Source of the DNA: Treponema sp.
Lineage (GTDB): Bacteria; Spirochaetota; Spirochaetia; Treponematales; Treponemataceae
Direction of reading: 5' to 3'
NCBI GenBank assembly: GCA_024402535.1
Contig: JAKSTN010000017.1
Location: 1-53,540 of the forward strand
DNA: 53,540 nt
The notes beneath the pieces are model-generated. The model searched no databases, was not told the DNA's origin, and saw nothing but the letters and a program-made list of their open reading frames with translations. Positions 51,773 through 53,540 of the stretch are shown here, one piece after another (within the stretch, counting starts at the first letter, position 1; each line of letters begins with the position of its first letter). Position numbers and translations under genes: made by a program.

Positions 51773-53206
51773 TTAAAATTCTGAAGTTTTAATGCTTACG
51801 TTTTTAATCCACACATCAGCGTTGCTTAAACCACAGTTGAATTCAAGGCGGGCGGTAGCATCACTGGAGTTTTCCATGGTGAAGCGGTATTTGAAGTGCT
51901 TGTATTCAGTTTCAAGTTTAGGATGATATTCGCTGGAATGAACGGCCCAGCCTGAATCTTCATCTCCGCTGATTTTTACAGCAATCTCTCGTTCTTCAGA
52001 AGCTTTTGCATCAAATTCAATCAGGTAAGTGAATCCTTTTGCAATTCCAAGATTCTGTACCAGCTGGACTGAATAATTTTCTGTACCGGCATTCTTTATA
52101 TTTACGTGGCAGGCGTCTCCTTCAACCAGGGCGTCAGCATCTCCGTTGAAATCAGTAAGAGCAAGACAATACCAAAGGTGGCTTGTAAAACGTTCTGTTG
52201 GGGCGTCTTTTAAGCCTTCCTTGTTTATGTTTTTGAATGCAGAATCCAGAATATAGTTTCCATCATCATTTGCATAGGATTCAATGGCTTTTTCATCCCG
52301 TTCAGGGATTGGGCGGGTTACATTCATATTGTAGGAATCTTTTGTATAAACGCGGACCCAGTCTACGAGCATTTGTGCCGGGATTTCTTTAGCAGAAGGT
52401 TTTCTGTATTCGTCAAATGTTCCGCCTACAGCCAGGTTAAAGAGGATGTAGAATGGTTCATCGTATGGAGCAGGGTAGTCCCAGACGGTTTCGCCTGAAG
52501 CGTCCATGGCGTACCAGTTGTTTGTTTCGTAGAAAAGAGTGTCATCTACAAACCATTTAAGGCTTCCAGGTTCCCATTCCAGTGCATAAACATGATATGA
52601 GGTCATGTCCCCTTCGGGGAACTTATACATACTGCCGGTATATTTGTTTCCAGGCCATGGCTGACCGAAGTGTACTGTTCCATATGTGCGGTTAGGAAGG
52701 CGTCCTTTGGCTTCCATAATGTCAATTTCGCCGCTGGAAGCCCATACTCCGTATTTTGTTGAGGCTGGAAGCATCCAGAATGCCGGCCAGATTCCGTCGC
52801 CTTTAGGAAGCATCATGCGGGCTTCTACGCGACCAAATGTCGGTGCGTAAAGAACTGTTCCGTCATCTTTCATTGTGCGGATGCGGCCTGATGTATAAGC
52901 CATGCCATTTTTATCTTCTTTACGGGCTTCAATGACAAGGTTTCCTTTCTTTACCGATACGTTGTCAGGCGAGTAATATTGAAGTTCATCATTTCCCCAG
53001 CCGTTAAGTCCGTACTGGCTTCCGGTTCCTGTCTGATAATCCCATTTTGTAAGGTCCAGTTTTTTTCCGTTGAATTCATCCTGCCAGACAAGTTTCCAGT
53101 CGCCTTTCTGAACAGGAGCTTTTTCTCCGCCGCAGGAAATGAAATTTGCAGCTGTTAAAGTGGCAAGGATAATCATGCCTGTTTTCAAGTAATTTGATTT
53201 TTTCAT
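51773..53206 (-). CDS. GH16 endo-beta-1,3-glucanase (laminarinase-type) lipoprotein
   Basis: A 477-residue surface enzyme that hydrolyses beta-1,3- or mixed beta-glucans. The lipoprotein signal is TAANFISC. The GH16 domain (about 36-290) carries WKLVWQDEFNGKKLD, and the catalytic SSGEIDIMEA with nucleophile Glu160, Asp162 and acid/base Glu165, which has the extra residue typical of the laminarinase group. The C-terminal part (about 315-477; GYFNADALVEGDACHV region) has the texture of a CBM4/9 module. The start has GGAGGA upstream. It is monocistronic between two terminators. Confidence 0.94.
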   Translation of the reverse strand: MKKSNYLKTGMIILATLTAANFISCGGEKAPVQKGDWKLVWQDEFNGKKLDLTKWDYQTGTGSQYGLNGWGNDELQYYSPDNVSVKKGNLVIEARKEDKNGMAYTSGRIRTMKDDGTVLYAPTFGRVEARMMLPKGDGIWPAFWMLPASTKYGVWASSGEIDIMEAKGRLPNRTYGTVHFGQPWPGNKYTGSMYKFPEGDMTSYHVYALEWEPGSLKWFVDDTLFYETNNWYAMDASGETVWDYPAPYDEPFYILFNLAVGGTFDEYRKPSAKEIPAQMLVDWVRVYTKDSYNMNVTRPIPERDEKAIESYANDDGNYILDSAFKNINKEGLKDAPTERFTSHLWYCLALTDFNGDADALVEGDACHVNIKNAGTENYSVQLVQNLGIAKGFTYLIEFDAKASEEREIAVKISGDEDSGWAVHSSEYHPKLETEYKHFKYRFTMENSSDATARLEFNCGLSNADVWIKNVSIKTSEF

Positions 53207-53287
53207 AAATCCTCCAGTCTATAGTTTATGTCCACAGTTTTGATTTTGTTAGTCAGAAGGATTTCGTTTTGGTGTGATTTTTTCGAG

Positions 53288-53319
53288 AAAAAAAAAGGCT
53301 GTCCGGAAAGTGGACAGCC
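53288..53319 (-). terminator. Terminator of the transketolase gene
   Basis: GGCTGTCC (53297-53304) and GGACAGCC (53312-53319) form an 8-bp stem with a 7-nt loop; on the minus strand nine T (53296-53288) follow. It lies beyond the second transketolase-tail copy, consistent with that copy being the older gene end. Confidence 0.88.
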
Positions 53320-53326
53320 CTTTGAG

Positions 53327-53347
53327 ATCCCGAACCAAGTTCGGGAT
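53327..53347. repeat. Short perfect palindromic element
   Basis: ATCCCGAAC (53327-53335), CAA, GTTCGGGAT (53339-53347) is a perfect 9-bp inverted repeat. The loop of the 9722-9788 hairpin contains a similar CCGAAACAAGTTCAG, so these belong to one interspersed repeat class. Confidence 0.7.
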
Positions 53348-53358
53348 GACGTATATAA

Positions 53359-53400
53359 TTATTTTGCCAGTACTTCTGCCAGTTTTTCAGCAGTGAAGGT
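53359..53400 (-). pseudogene. Duplicated transketolase C-terminal fragment
   Basis: On the minus strand this reads TFTAEKLAEVLAK and a stop (53359-53361). The true transketolase end at 53452 reads FTAEKLAEVLSK, so the fragment repeats the last codons with only about three quarters nucleotide identity. It has no start codon or independent context. It is separated from the active stop by a two-hairpin element (53402-53443). Confidence 0.8.
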
Positions 53401-53401
53401 C

Positions 53402-53443
53402 GCAGGCTTGCGCCTGCTTTCCGAGTTTGCATTCGCAAACTCG
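53402..53443. repeat. Two-hairpin palindromic element between transketolase tail copies
   Basis: GCAGGC-TTGC-GCCTGC (53402-53417) and CGAGTTTGC-ATTC-GCAAACTCG (53422-53443) are two adjacent perfect hairpins. They lie exactly between the active stop codon and the second tail. This looks like an inserted REP/BIME-type element. Confidence 0.75.
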
Positions 53444-53451
53444 CCGTAGTG

Positions 53452-53540
53452 CTATTTGCTTAATACTTCAGCAAGTTTTTCAGCTGTGAAGCCTAAGTAC
53501 TCTGCAACTTTGTTTGCTGGACCTGAAGTACCGAAACGGT
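53452..53540 (-). CDS. tkt: Transketolase, C-terminal end
   Basis: Only the last 28 codons are present: RFGTSGPANKVAEYLGFTAE then KLAEVLSK and stop (53452-53454). The R-F-G-x-S-G-P-A start and helical end match the C-terminal domain of transketolases, which transfer two-carbon units in the pentose-phosphate pathway. The gene continues past the right edge. Its 3' end is unusual: a second, older-looking tail copy and a terminator lie downstream. Confidence 0.9.
   Translation of the reverse strand, partial: RFGTSGPANKVAEYLGFTAEKLAEVLSK

Noticed and set aside
1..53540. CRISPR arrays, tRNA or rRNA genes, insertion sequences, phage genes
   Set aside because: No regularly spaced repeats, cloverleaf-like segments, transposase motifs or phage proteins were seen on either strand.

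Overview
The window is AT-rich bacterial DNA that fits a spirochaete, most likely a polysaccharide-degrading gut or rumen Treponema. This is inferred from gene content: many short-lipobox lipoproteins, paired DUF21-CBS-CorC proteins, a DUF4954 hexapeptide-repeat protein, a B12-dependent MetH with a separately encoded activation domain, a type-2 LeuA and secreted plant-glycan hydrolases. No 16S gene is present, so the species cannot be fixed. I saw no tRNA, rRNA, CRISPR array, transposase or phage gene.

Layout. (1) 1-9.7 kb: a plant-galactan/arabinan locus. It holds the tail of a carbohydrate-binding protein, an outer-membrane barrel candidate, three accessory lipoproteins, a GH53 endo-galactanase lipoprotein, a LacI regulator and a cytoplasmic GH51 arabinofuranosidase. 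(2) 9.7-16.2 kb: a chemoreceptor, a DUF362/ferredoxin protein and an M16 protease lipoprotein. (3) 16.2-22.1 kb: a polar amino-acid ABC transporter whose binding protein is circularly permuted, a thioredoxin-like lipoprotein and two DUF21-CBS-CorC proteins. (4) 22.1-24.8 kb: an NfeD / SPFH / TPR-lipoprotein operon and a membrane-anchored LuxR-type regulator. (5) 24.8-36.4 kb: pyrI-pyrC followed directly by a BtuFCD-like B12 importer, then metF, the MetH activation domain, metH, a cobalamin riboswitch, an unknown lipoprotein and a BtuB-like TonB-dependent receptor. (6) 36.4-40.4 kb: leuA behind a leucine-rich leader peptide and terminator, with the DUF4954 gene upstream. (7) 40.4-42.3 kb: gdhA with a structured 3' UTR. 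(8) 42.3-48.3 kb: a divergent cyclic-di-GMP cluster. One arm carries an EAL phosphodiesterase and a degenerate GGDEF sensor; the other carries a tandem-SBP GGDEF cyclase. (9) 48.4-53.2 kb: a GH5 cellulase lipoprotein, a probably abundant two-domain lipoprotein and a GH16 laminarinase lipoprotein. (10) The right end is the 3' end of transketolase, with a second, diverged copy of its last codons just downstream.

How it fits together: secreted and surface-anchored enzymes cut galactan, beta-glucan and cellulose, and GH51 finishes arabino-oligomers inside the cell. Region 5 forms a cobalamin-to-methionine chain (outer-membrane receptor, periplasmic capture, ABC import, methyl-folate supply, methionine synthase), with the receptor under riboswitch control. 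Chemotaxis and c-di-GMP genes probably tune movement and attachment.

The most notable items are: the circularly permuted solute-binding protein; a leucine attenuator whose leader peptide is predicted to be nearly leaderless; several other promoters that place the start site at or 2 nt before ATG; two intrinsic terminators lying inside the 3' ends of convergent coding regions; an unrecognised lipoprotein between the cobalamin riboswitch and the BtuB-like gene; and the duplicated transketolase tail.
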